Positions 1 through 8,872 of a DNA stretch of 64,000 nt are shown one piece after another. Below the pieces are notes generated by a model, which was given only the letters and a program-made list of their open reading frames with translations, did not search any database and had not been told where the DNA came from. Source of the stretch: Methanococcus maripaludis (GTDB taxonomy: Archaea; AGJL01; Methanococci; Methanococcales; Methanococcaceae); the NCBI RefSeq assembly GCF_013760955.1, contig NZ_JACDUL010000001.1, forward strand, positions 465,928 through 529,927, in the 5' to 3' direction. A program made the position numbers and the translations under genes. The stretch's first letter is position 1. Every line of letters begins with the position of its first letter.

Positions 1-1
1 G

Positions 2-1138
2 AAAAATAGGTTTCCAGAAGTTCCAAAATCACGCGAAAATATTATTTATGGAAATTTAGACGAAATGATAGTTTCAAGACGAATAGATGCATTAAATGAA
101 ATTTTGGAATACATTCTAGAAGGTTTTGAGATCGATGGAAAAATTATTAAAAAAATAAAAGAATTTGCAATATATCCACAAGTAAATTCCAAAATAACAG
201 AACTTTCACTAAAAATACTTGAAAAACTCAGCACTGAAGAATCTAAAAGAATATTTAATGAAAAAATTGAACTTAATGGGTATTTATCTAAAAATAACCT
301 CGAATCTGAAGTTGTCGATGTGAAAACTCAAACCTGGAAAGAAATATATTTTTCATTGAAATATCTGCTAACTCAAGACTATAAAACCCTAAATTACGTA
401 AATCTTGAATTTTCAGATTTTATGAAATTTAATATCCTAGAATCAGACAAAAATTCATTAATTATTAGCATAATTCTCTTAGAAGTGCTAAAAAATAATT
501 TAAAGTTGGAAGATCCCATTTTAATGGACGAACTTGAAAAATACAAAAGACCAATACTTAAAAATATTTCAAAAATTATTTTAAATCAAAAATATCCATT
601 ATTGTCCCAAAAAGGACTTGAATTTTTAAAAACCGTGATGTATAAAAAATCTTCATGGTTTGAAGAAGCTGTTCTAACCAGTTCAAAATCAGAAGAATAT
701 TTGACACTCATTTCAAAACTTCTTGATGAAAATACGCCACAAATACAGGTTGAAAGCTTAGAAACCCTTGCAAATTTGGTAAAATTAAATGTTAAATGTA
801 CAGATTATCCTGATATCCATGAAAAAGTTTTGAATTTAATAAGCGATGATAAAAAATGGATTGTATTTAGAAAAGCTCTTGAGGTAATCTATGCATGTAA
901 TTTCGAAGATAAAGAAGATATCCTCGAAAAGGTGAGTAAAAGAATTATAGACTACCTTAAAAATTCAAATGATGATTCCAAGCTCTTTTTAATAAAATTC
1001 TTTAAAATAAAAGGAATAGATAAAATCCCAGATTACTTATTTGAAGAATTGAAAGAATTTGAAAACAGCCCGAACCCATATATAAGCTCAGAAATAGCAG
1101 AATTAATTCAAAAAAGAAAAATGGGTATGAATTTTTGA
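2..1138 (+). CDS. HEAT-like repeat protein, 5' end outside the window
   Basis: The reading frame is open from base 2, so the protein starts upstream of the window; the first ATG, at base 65, is unlikely to be the true start because no ribosome-binding site precedes it. The visible part is almost wholly alpha-helical, with repeated leucine/isoleucine-rich helix pairs of about 35 residues, for example around residues 230-265 counted from base 65, as expected for HEAT/ARM-like solenoids that bind other proteins. There is no catalytic motif, signal peptide or membrane segment. A related 559-residue repeat protein lies at 8873-10552. It converges on pdxT with one base between the stop codons. The function is unknown. 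Confidence 0.6.
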   Translation, partial: KNRFPEVPKSRENIIYGNLDEMIVSRRIDALNEILEYILEGFEIDGKIIKKIKEFAIYPQVNSKITELSLKILEKLSTEESKRIFNEKIELNGYLSKNNLESEVVDVKTQTWKEIYFSLKYLLTQDYKTLNYVNLEFSDFMKFNILESDKNSLIISIILLEVLKNNLKLEDPILMDELEKYKRPILKNISKIILNQKYPLLSQKGLEFLKTVMYKKSSWFEEAVLTSSKSEEYLTLISKLLDENTPQIQVESLETLANLVKLNVKCTDYPDIHEKVLNLISDDKKWIVFRKALEVIYACNFEDKEDILEKVSKRIIDYLKNSNDDSKLFLIKFFKIKGIDKIPDYLFEELKEFENSPNPYISSEIAELIQKRKMGMNF

Positions 1139-1139
1139 T

Positions 1140-1703
1140 TTAATTTTTTTCGACAAAATTTTTCAAAAAGTATTCGTATACAATAACTCCATCCTCTGAG
1201 AGTTCAGGGTGGAATGAAATTGCCATAATATTTCCTTCTTTTACCCCAACAATATTTCCATCATCTTTTGAAATTATTTCAACGTCTTTTGAAAGGATCT
1301 CGCCAACTTGTGGGGCTCTGATAAATACTGCGTGTACCTTTTTTCCGCCCAATACTATTTCTTTTTCAAAACTATCCTTTTGGCTACCGTATGCATTTCT
1401 TTTTATTGTTACATTCAACATTTCAAGTAATGGTTGTTCTTTTCCAGTTCCTTTTGATAAAAGAACCATTCCTGCACAGGTTCCAAGTATTGGGATTTTT
1501 AAATTTCTAATTTTGTCGATAAATCCGTAGCTTACCATTAATTTTCCAATAGTGGTACTTTCACCACCAGGGATTATCAAAGCGTCTATCCCATCTAAAT
1601 CGTCTACAGTTCTTATCCGTTTAGGAATACAGTTTACTTTTCTAACTGCATCTTCGTGTTCTTCGAGATCTCCCTGAATCCCAAGTATTCCCATTATTTT
1701 CAT
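1140..1703 (-). CDS. pdxT: Pyridoxal 5'-phosphate synthase glutaminase subunit PdxT
   Basis: This is the glutaminase half of the DXP-independent vitamin B6 pathway. It hydrolyses glutamine and channels ammonia to PdxS, which makes pyridoxal phosphate from ribose 5-phosphate and glyceraldehyde 3-phosphate. The 187-residue class-I amidotransferase is of family length. The oxyanion/substrate motif PGGEST is near residues 45-50, the nucleophile is Cys76 in GTCAGM, and the His/Glu pair lies in FHPEL near 165 and 167. The start at 1703 is supported by GGTGA ending four bases before the ATG. pdxS is not in this window. Confidence 0.95.
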   Translation of the reverse strand: MKIMGILGIQGDLEEHEDAVRKVNCIPKRIRTVDDLDGIDALIIPGGESTTIGKLMVSYGFIDKIRNLKIPILGTCAGMVLLSKGTGKEQPLLEMLNVTIKRNAYGSQKDSFEKEIVLGGKKVHAVFIRAPQVGEILSKDVEIISKDDGNIVGVKEGNIMAISFHPELSEDGVIVYEYFLKNFVEKN

Positions 1704-1819
1704 AAATTCACCGTTTTTTATAAATTGTACTTAATACGGATAGTTTTGAATCATTATTTAAAAATTTGTATAATAAATTATATATCTAAATTAATAAATA
1801 TATCTTCCTAAAATAAAAA

Positions 1820-1895
1820 TGGGGCCGAGACCGGGAATCGAACCCGGGTCGAGGGATCCACAGTCCCTCAGGATAGCCACTACCCTACCACGGCC
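1820..1895 (-). tRNA. tRNA-His (GUG)
   Basis: The anticodon loop CTGTGGA is closed by a perfect AGGGA/TCCCT stem. The T-arm CCGGG-TTCGATT-CCCGG is canonical. The gene encodes the extra 5' G(-1) opposite C73 that is typical of tRNA-His, and a 3' CCA. One acceptor pair (position 5-68, T-T) appears mismatched. It is the last gene of a five-tRNA minus-strand array. Confidence 0.9.
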
Positions 1896-1924
1896 ACAAT
1901 AATCATCTTTTACGATTGATATAA

Positions 1925-2009
1925 TGCAGGGGCAGGGATTTGAACCCTGGAACCACTACTGGACAGGATTCTAAGTCCTGCATCTTTGGCCAGGCTCGAC
2001 AACCCCTGC
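1925..2009 (-). tRNA. tRNA-Leu (UAG)
   Basis: The acceptor stem GCAGGGG/CCCCTGC is perfect. The loop CTTAGAA gives anticodon TAG. A long variable arm is present, as expected for a class II leucine tRNA. CCA is not encoded. Confidence 0.93.
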
Positions 2010-2023
2010 ACTTAAAAATAAAA

Positions 2024-2098
2024 TGCTCCAGCCGGGATTTGAACCCGAGTCCCGGCCTCGAAAGGGCCGGATGATTGGCCGGACTACACCACTGGAGC
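2024..2098 (-). tRNA. tRNA-Glu (UUC)
   Basis: The acceptor GCTCCAG/CTGGAGC is perfect. The anticodon loop CTTTCGA gives UUC within a strong CGGCC/GGCCG-type stem. The T-loop TTCAAAT is canonical and CCA is not encoded. Confidence 0.94.
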
Positions 2099-2113
2099 TT
2101 GTTTCATATATTA

Positions 2114-2188
2114 TGGGCCCGATGGGATTTGAACCCATGACCACTCGGTTATGAGCCGAGCACTCTAACCAGCCTGAGCTACGGGCCC
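2114..2188 (-). tRNA. tRNA with CAU anticodon (elongator Met or Ile2)
   Basis: The acceptor GGGCCCG/CGGGCCC is perfect, and the anticodon loop CTCATAA gives CAU. An A1-U72-type initiator acceptor is absent, so this is not the usual archaeal initiator. It could be elongator methionine tRNA, or the isoleucine tRNA whose C34 is modified to agmatidine to read AUA. The sequence alone does not decide between these. Confidence 0.88.
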
Positions 2189-2226
2189 GTACCCGGTCTT
2201 GAGAGTGAATAATTTGTTAGAAAAAA

Positions 2227-2303
2227 TGGCGCCTCCTGCAGGGCTCGAACCTGCGACCTACGGATTAACAGTCCGTCGCTGCTACCTACTGAGCTAAGGA
2301 GGC
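2227..2303 (-). tRNA. tRNA-Asn (GUU)
   Basis: The acceptor GCCTCCT/AGGAGGC is perfect, followed by discriminator G and an encoded CCA. The anticodon loop CTGTTAA gives GUU. It is the promoter-proximal gene of the minus-strand array Asn-CAU-Glu-Leu-His. Confidence 0.94.
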
Positions 2304-2339
2304 TCGCTGTCATACTACTTGACCGCACAATAACAATCA

Positions 2340-2385
2340 ACATTCTGCTATATAAACTTTATGCAGTAAAGTATAAATACTAAAA
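2340..2385. promoter_or_regulatory. Divergent tRNA promoter region
   Basis: Two TATA-like elements lie between the divergent tRNA-Asn array and tRNA-Phe. TATATAAACTTTATG near 2349-2363 reads as TTTATATA on the minus strand, and GTATAAATAC near 2371-2380 lies on the plus strand. Their distances fit start sites shortly before each tRNA. The assignment is inferred from sequence only. Confidence 0.55.
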
Positions 2386-2419
2386 AAGATATGCTTAATT
2401 GTGGATTTAACTGGAAATT

Positions 2420-2493
2420 GCCAAGGTAGTTCAGCCTGGGAGAACGCTGGACTGAAGATCCAGTTGTCGGGTGTTCGAATCACCCCCTTGGCA
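2420..2493 (+). tRNA. tRNA-Phe (GAA)
   Basis: The acceptor is GCCAAGG, with 3' CCTTGGC plus discriminator A. The anticodon loop CTGAAGA gives GAA. The T-loop TTCGAAT is canonical, and CCA is not encoded. It is a single gene transcribed away from the five-tRNA array. Confidence 0.94.
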
Positions 2494-2601
2494 CGTTTTT
2501 ATTTTGGGAGTATTAATTTATTAATTTAGATATACTGTTTTATGTGTTATTTTTTAATAATAAGATGCTATTATTTTATTGTAATATAAACTGGTGGATT
2601 C

Positions 2602-3774
2602 ATGAAGATTATAGGAAGCATGGGTAAAAAAACGGAAAACTTAAAAATTGATGCTAAAAAATCATTTTTGAAGCGTGTTGCAAAAAACGTGAAAGTTTCA
2701 GAAGGAGAAAGAGCTGTTGAAGATATATTACGATGCATATATAGAAAACAGCCAATTTCAACGAAAAAAATAGGTCAGTATGTAAAACTGCCACTCCCAA
2801 TCGTATCTAAAGTTAGATCAATTCTTGAAAGAGAATCCTTATTAAAAAGGGACGATAAAGGGGCACTATTCTCAAAAGAAGGTGTCGATTTTGTTGAAAG
2901 GGAACTTGGACTTAAACTTAAATCTGACCTGAAATGTCCAGTATGTAATGGAAGAAACATTGTATTTGATGAAAAATTTGAAAAAATCTTGAAAAAACAA
3001 AAAAACTATGCTAAATTAAGACCGCAAGTAAACACGATGATCGATCAGTCTTTTGCAACACCTGAAACTGCAACTGCAAGAGCTGCGATAATGGCTGATC
3101 GGGGAGATTTAGAAGGAAAAAGAGTTTTATTTGTTGGTGATGATGATCTAGCATCAATCTCAACTGCAATGACTGGACTTTGCAGTGAAGTTGTTGTTTT
3201 GGATATCGATGATAGACTTTTAAAATTAATTTCAGAAGTTTCTAAAAAAGAGAATTTAAACATTAAAACTGTAAAATGGGACTTTAAAAACGAACTTCCA
3301 AGTGAATTTGTAAACAAATTTGACACCATATTTACTGATCCACCATATACCCTAAACGGCGCGGTACTTTTCATGTCCAGAGGTATCGAAGCACTCGGAG
3401 ATAACGGTATATTGTATCTTGCATTCTCTCACAAGCCTGTAGAGGAATACATTGAACTGCAAAAATCAATCAACAATATGAACTTTTTAATTTACGAATT
3501 AATTCCCGGATTTAACTTCTATGAAGGAACAGAAATTATTGGAAACACCACATTTCTGGCAAGACTCGTTGGAAAAAATTTGAAAAAGATAGAAGTTAAT
3601 TCTGAAAAAATATACACGGGAGAATTAAAACCAACTTTAAGATACTACCAGTGCATGAACTGCAAAAAAATCCACGAAGTTGGAGATAAAATAAAAAGAA
3701 TAGAAGAGTTAACCTGTGAATGTGGTGGAAAGAAATTTTCGATGGTTAAACGATCGAAAGTAAAACAGAACTAA
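2602..3774 (+). CDS. bpsA: N4-bis(aminopropyl)spermidine synthase (branched-chain polyamine synthase)
   Basis: This matches the DUF43/BpsA family, which transfers aminopropyl groups from decarboxylated S-adenosylmethionine to make branched polyamines. The 390 residues show, in order, an N-terminal winged-helix region (about 25-100), a zinc-knuckle start CPVCNG at 112-117, a Rossmann methyltransferase-like core with GDDDLAS near 179-185 and the acidic active-site motif TDPPYT near 245-250, and a C-terminal zinc ribbon with C-x2-C and C-x-C. The C-terminal ribbon makes it longer than some family members. GGTGG lies just upstream of the ATG at 2602, which supports this start. The aminopropyltransferase activity is inferred from the family. 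Confidence 0.85.
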   Translation: MKIIGSMGKKTENLKIDAKKSFLKRVAKNVKVSEGERAVEDILRCIYRKQPISTKKIGQYVKLPLPIVSKVRSILERESLLKRDDKGALFSKEGVDFVERELGLKLKSDLKCPVCNGRNIVFDEKFEKILKKQKNYAKLRPQVNTMIDQSFATPETATARAAIMADRGDLEGKRVLFVGDDDLASISTAMTGLCSEVVVLDIDDRLLKLISEVSKKENLNIKTVKWDFKNELPSEFVNKFDTIFTDPPYTLNGAVLFMSRGIEALGDNGILYLAFSHKPVEEYIELQKSINNMNFLIYELIPGFNFYEGTEIIGNTTFLARLVGKNLKKIEVNSEKIYTGELKPTLRYYQCMNCKKIHEVGDKIKRIEELTCECGGKKFSMVKRSKVKQN

Positions 3775-3827
3775 CTAATATACTTAAAAATAAAAATTTT
3801 AAATTTTTTTAAAATAAAAAAAGAGAA

Positions 3828-4214
3828 TTATTCTGTTAATAAAACAGCGTTTACAACACCATCTTGTCCAGGTCTTGAGGTAACTTTTGCTTTACCCATT
3901 TCTGTTTCGATGATTGCGCCTTTTGTCATAACGTTTCTTCTGATGTAGTGTTTGTTTGCTTTGTTGTCGAGAACTTTTGTTACAGCAACTTTTTTACAAA
4001 CTTTGTTTGCTTGATCAAAGACGTTTGCGTAGTTTGTTTTTTCCAACTTAACTTTTAAGTTTGCGCCCCTGCATCTTACAATTTTTCTTTTGATTCTGTC
4101 TGAAATTTGTGTTTCTGCTGCAGGTCTTCCCATTTCTCTTTTATGTTTCTTTGCAGCTCTCCAGACTTTAGCTCCTGTTGAGAGCCTTCTGCTTGCTCCT
4201 TGCCAAATTGCCAT
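3828..4214 (-). CDS. rps8e: Ribosomal protein S8e
   Basis: This small-subunit ribosomal protein is shared by archaea and eukaryotes. The 128 residues open with MAIWQGASRRLSTG, the diagnostic S8e start, and are rich in lysine and arginine throughout; archaeal S8e is about this length. The stop is close to the convergent end of the polyamine synthase. The first residues agree with the family start, so the initiation codon is secure. Confidence 0.96.
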   Translation of the reverse strand: MAIWQGASRRLSTGAKVWRAAKKHKREMGRPAAETQISDRIKRKIVRCRGANLKVKLEKTNYANVFDQANKVCKKVAVTKVLDNKANKHYIRRNVMTKGAIIETEMGKAKVTSRPGQDGVVNAVLLTE

Positions 4215-4374
4215 GATTACACCTTATTCTCGTTTATTTTTTTAAAAAAATCGAAGTTTTTCCGTATATCTAATAAATTTTTTGAGAGAGTATGCGAGTA
4301 TAATATGTGATTGCTATAATACTATAAAAAATTAACTGCATTTCAAAATAGGTTAAATAAGTATAATAGTTTGA

Positions 4375-5307
<933 letters not shown>

Positions 5308-5367
5308 TTATAAATTAAATATATATAAAATTATGGTGCAACATATATATGCAGACGAGGTGTATTA

Positions 5368-5730
5368 ATGGAACCTGTTCAAATTATCGGGATTATTGTT
5401 GGCTTTATTGTTATTTTAAAAATTACAGTACAGGCTAAAAAAAGTGCGATTTCACCATTTACTGCACTAACCTGGATTTTCGGATGGATTTTTGTAATGT
5501 TTATGGTAAGTTTTCCAAATTTCCTTGGGAAAATTGCACATGTTCTTGGAATCGGAAGAGGTATTGATTTTTTAGTTTACTTTGGAATCATAATCCTGTT
5601 TTTCTTAGTTTACAAATCATATTTAAGGGCAGAACACCTTGAAAGAGAAATTACTACGATTGTTTCAGAAATTGCAATTAATGAAAGATACAATAAAAAA
5701 ACAAAAGGTGAAAATGATGGAAAACTATGA
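5368..5730 (+). CDS. Small membrane protein, DUF2304 type
   Basis: This 120-residue protein has three hydrophobic helices (about residues 4-21, 33-50 and 66-86) followed by a charged cytoplasmic tail with coiled-coil character. The layout and the FLVYKSYLRAEHLEREI region resemble DUF2304, whose members often sit beside glycosyltransferases, but there is none here. Its 3' end overlaps the next small gene by 14 bases, so the two are probably translated together. The function is unknown. Confidence 0.7.
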   Translation: MEPVQIIGIIVGFIVILKITVQAKKSAISPFTALTWIFGWIFVMFMVSFPNFLGKIAHVLGIGRGIDFLVYFGIIILFFLVYKSYLRAEHLEREITTIVSEIAINERYNKKTKGENDGKL

Positions 5731-5914
5731 ATTAGTAATGGAAACTGCGCCTTATGTTCAGAATATGGAATATATAAGAGAATTAATTGAAGAATCAGCC
5801 GATATAAAAGAATTAAAAATAAAATTAGTTGAATTAATAAATAATGAACAGAACGTTCCAAAAAAGACGGATTTGAAAATTTTAATGGAAAAAATAGAAG
5901 AATTAGGCCTTTAA
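5717..5914 (+). CDS. Small conserved-looking protein, unknown function
   Basis: This is about 65 residues long and acidic, with predicted helices throughout and no cysteines or membrane segment. The reading frame extends upstream, but GGTG at 5707-5710 is well placed only for the paired ATGs at 5714 and 5717. The gene overlaps the end of the DUF2304-type membrane protein and ends four bases inside the convergent cobalamin methyltransferase gene. I do not recognise the family. It may be a soluble partner of the membrane protein. Confidence 0.55.
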   Translation: MENYELVMETAPYVQNMEYIRELIEESADIKELKIKLVELINNEQNVPKKTDLKILMEKIEELGL

Positions 5915-6678
5915 TTTTTAGGCTTTCTAAATTCGTGTTCAAAATCTTTGTCGTAAAGTTTTGAATAATCATAATTAGTTGGATTTGTTACATTTCCAAC
6001 AATTATAAGGGCTGTTTTTGTAATTCCTTCGCCTTTTACTTTTTCAGAGATATCGTTCAATGTTCCCCTGATTTTTTTCTCATCAGGCCATGATGCATGA
6101 TATACTACTGAAACTGCGGTATCTTCAGGGTAACCGCCTTCGATTAACTCACTGCATACCTTTTCAATCATTCCTGTTCCAAGATAAATTGCCATTGTAG
6201 CGTTGTGTTTTGCGAGTGCGATTAAACTTTCTTTTGCAGGTTTTGGAGTTCTTCCTTCAGGTCGTGTAATTATTACTGTTTGTGAGACATCTGGAAGTGT
6301 CAGTTCTGATTTTAAAGTTGCAGCAGCTGCAAAAAGCGATGTAACTCCGGGAATGATATTTACATCAATTTCATATTTTTCCAATTCATCAATCTGCTCT
6401 TTTATTGCACCGTAGAGTGCAGGGTCTCCAGTATGAACCCTTACAACCGTTAAACCGTTATTGATTCCGTTTACTGCAACGTCAATTACTTCATCAAGTG
6501 TCATCGTTGCACTGTTGTAGATTTTTGCGCCTTTTTTATTGTATTCCAAAACTTCAGGATTAACAAGGGAACCTGCGTAAATTAAGATATCTGCACTTTC
6601 GATCGCGTTTTTTCCCTTTATCGTGATTAATTCCTTGTCTCCAGGGCCCGCTCCAACAATAATCATCTTTTTCATCAT
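5911..6678 (-). CDS. cbiF: Cobalt-precorrin-4 C11-methyltransferase (CbiF/CobM)
   Basis: This is an S-adenosylmethionine-dependent tetrapyrrole methylase of the anaerobic cobalamin pathway, acting at C-11 of cobalt-precorrin-4. The 255 residues start with the family P-loop-like motif VGAGPGDKELIT. HTGDPALYGA (about 81-90) and the PGVTSL region (about 109-114) are the SAM-binding signatures, and TRPEGRTP (about 138-145) is characteristic of CbiF. GGTGA precedes a pair of ATG codons, so the start may be 6678 or 6675. Methanogens need corrinoid cofactors for methyl transfer. The other cobalamin genes are elsewhere. Confidence 0.92.
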   Translation of the reverse strand: MMKKMIIVGAGPGDKELITIKGKNAIESADILIYAGSLVNPEVLEYNKKGAKIYNSATMTLDEVIDVAVNGINNGLTVVRVHTGDPALYGAIKEQIDELEKYEIDVNIIPGVTSLFAAAATLKSELTLPDVSQTVIITRPEGRTPKPAKESLIALAKHNATMAIYLGTGMIEKVCSELIEGGYPEDTAVSVVYHASWPDEKKIRGTLNDISEKVKGEGITKTALIIVGNVTNPTNYDYSKLYDKDFEHEFRKPKN

Positions 6679-6696
6679 TTCACCGATTTATTAAAA

Positions 6697-7902
6697 TTAT
6701 TCAGTTGCTTTTTTCAAAATTTCATAAGTTGTTCCATATATCACGTTGCTTTTACAGAAACCGGGTAAATATGTTGCAGCCTTTCCAGAATTCGTTGCAA
6801 CATTTTTGTAGCCCATATCTTCAATTGGGGCTACAACCATGCACGTGTCGACAACTACTTTTCCGCCAGCGTCTTCGATAATTTTTGTGTATCCCATCCT
6901 GTCAGCAATCGATTTCATGTGAATTGATGTGCATACCCAGACTTCTGCATTGAATTTAGCATTTTCTGCCTTAACAAACTCTGCAACTTCTTTGATTTCG
7001 TCGAGACTGCAGTGTGGGCATCCGATACAGATTAAATCTGGTTTTTCCGAAGTTTTGAAGTTTTCGTACTCTTTTTCAAAATCATCTTTTCCAATAACGA
7101 CTTTTTCAAGGTTTCCAGTTTCCAGTCCCTTTTTTGCTTCTGGGGTTATTCCTTCAACGTGGTAGAGTGCAACACCGCCACTTGCTGCAAGTGCTGCTCC
7201 AAGTGATTTTAAATAATCATTTTTAATTGATTCGCAATTTTTAAATTTAAAGTATGGAATTCCGTTTTTTACAATTCTTCCGGTAATTCTTCCCAAAATT
7301 CCGTAAAATGAACTCGAATCCTCAAGTTCCATGTCAACTTCAAACACTTGCGTTGGAAGCCTGTTTTCAGTTAAATGGTACCCATAACATGGCGTTTTTC
7401 CAATAATTGCTGCTGCTAACGCAGAAGGTCCGCCTTCCCTGTTTGTTCTTGCACCAATTACAGAATTTACGTAAGCTACAGCAGATGATTCTGCCCATGC
7501 AACGTGTGAACCAAAAATTGGAACATTTCCAGTTAAATACGGTGTACAGGTACAGCTTATTTCAATTTCCATTCTTTTAAAACAATTAATTATTTCAAGT
7601 TGCTTTTTCGCAAAATCTTTTGGAAATTTAAGTTCATCGTATCTTATCAAATCCATTCCAGCAGGATTTAACGTTGTTGGAACAGATACCTTTAAACCCT
7701 GATCTGCAAGATCTTTTAAAAATTCCAGTCCTTTTTCACCGATAGTTTTATACGAAACACCGGAAACTTGTGCAGAAGATATATCTACTAATTTTTCTGC
7801 TCCGTAAATATCCCCTAAAGATACAAGTAAGTTCATGCAGGTTTCTAGGGCTTCCCCGTATTCTCCGGCATATAATTTTTCCTCTTCTCTCGTCAGATGC
7901 AT
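6697..7902 (-). CDS. Aconitase X family large subunit (probable phosphomevalonate dehydratase large subunit)
   Basis: The protein belongs to the DUF521/AcnX large-subunit family, an iron-sulfur hydro-lyase fold related to aconitase. In archaea this subunit, with a small partner, dehydrates 5-phosphomevalonate to trans-anhydromevalonate phosphate in the archaeal mevalonate pathway to isoprenoid lipids. Visible signatures are SCTCTPYLTGN, the GARTNREGGPSALAAAI segment, and CIGCPHCS near the C-terminal part, which supply likely cluster cysteines. I place the start at ATG 7902 because AGGTGA lies five bases upstream; the in-frame GTG at 7911 is part of that site. The small subunit is not adjacent. 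The function comes from the family. Confidence 0.85.
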   Translation of the reverse strand: MHLTREEEKLYAGEYGEALETCMNLLVSLGDIYGAEKLVDISSAQVSGVSYKTIGEKGLEFLKDLADQGLKVSVPTTLNPAGMDLIRYDELKFPKDFAKKQLEIINCFKRMEIEISCTCTPYLTGNVPIFGSHVAWAESSAVAYVNSVIGARTNREGGPSALAAAIIGKTPCYGYHLTENRLPTQVFEVDMELEDSSSFYGILGRITGRIVKNGIPYFKFKNCESIKNDYLKSLGAALAASGGVALYHVEGITPEAKKGLETGNLEKVVIGKDDFEKEYENFKTSEKPDLICIGCPHCSLDEIKEVAEFVKAENAKFNAEVWVCTSIHMKSIADRMGYTKIIEDAGGKVVVDTCMVVAPIEDMGYKNVATNSGKAATYLPGFCKSNVIYGTTYEILKKATE

Positions 7903-7979
7903 AATTTTCACCTTTTACCTTACTAATTATGGAGTCCCAAAATATAAAAATAATGGAGATAGTTTTAACTCGTGAAAAA

Positions 7980-8849
7980 ATGGAAATAACTGCAACACCG
8001 ATAAGAACAAGATATATCGATAGAAACGAAGACTTTGTATCAGAATCCATCAATTCTTTAAAAAATGAAATTGAAAACGGATTTGAAATAAAAAACGGGG
8101 ATTTTTTAGTAGTCAGTGAAAAATTTATCGCTACAAGTGAGGATAATTTTGTTGATGAAAGTTTGGCAGACCCGAAATTCTGGGCATATTTTACATACTA
8201 CCTATCAAAATACGGCTGGGGATATGTTTTAGGCCCGCTTTTAGGTACCAGAGGAGATAGGGTTAAAAATTTAAGAAAAATGCCAAAAAAGGAAACATTG
8301 AAACACAAACAGGTTGTAATCGAAAATGTAGGATTAATATACGCACTAAAACCTGCGTCAGAAGGCGGAATTGATTTAACAAACGTTCCTGGAACTTATG
8401 CATCCCTCCTTCCAGAAAACCCTGAAAATTCTGCAAAAAAACTCCATAAACAAATAAAAGAAGACTTAAATCTGGATTTAACTGTCATGGTAATTGACAC
8501 AGATGCAACGTACAGATTTTTTAATTGCTATGTAACTGCACTTCCAATTGCAATTGATGGAATAATTTCAAAAATAGGTGTTTTTGGATATATTTTGGGG
8601 AAATTTGGAAAAATACTAAATCAGGGAGGACTATGTGGCGCAACCCCGCTTGCAATTTCAGGAAACGAAAATTACAAAAAATACCCCTTAAAAACGATTC
8701 TATATATTGCAAACCTTTCGGATACTTCTCAGGTCCCATATACTAAATCAATACACGATTTGATGAAAAAATACAATACCTTTGAAATAACCGTTGATGT
8801 TTTAAAAGAGATGGAACACAGCCCGTTAGTTATTGTAAAATGCGAATAA
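7980..8849 (+). CDS. CofE-related protein (F420-0 glutamyl ligase family paralogue)
   Basis: The sequence resembles the fold of coenzyme F420-0:L-glutamate ligase (PF01996). It has SGDFLVVSEK-like chemistry written here as KNGDFLVVSEKFIAT, then TDATYRF and a C-terminal GNENYKKYPLK region, but it diverges from true CofE and is likely a paralogue of unknown substrate. The frame opens at 7929. GTGA five bases before the ATG at 7980 and alignment with the family N-terminus favour the later start, giving 289 residues. It is divergent from the aconitase-X gene. Whether it glutamylates F420 is uncertain. Confidence 0.7.
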   Translation: MEITATPIRTRYIDRNEDFVSESINSLKNEIENGFEIKNGDFLVVSEKFIATSEDNFVDESLADPKFWAYFTYYLSKYGWGYVLGPLLGTRGDRVKNLRKMPKKETLKHKQVVIENVGLIYALKPASEGGIDLTNVPGTYASLLPENPENSAKKLHKQIKEDLNLDLTVMVIDTDATYRFFNCYVTALPIAIDGIISKIGVFGYILGKFGKILNQGGLCGATPLAISGNENYKKYPLKTILYIANLSDTSQVPYTKSIHDLMKKYNTFEITVDVLKEMEHSPLVIVKCE

Positions 8850-8872
8850 TTTAAAAAAGTAAAAAAATATTA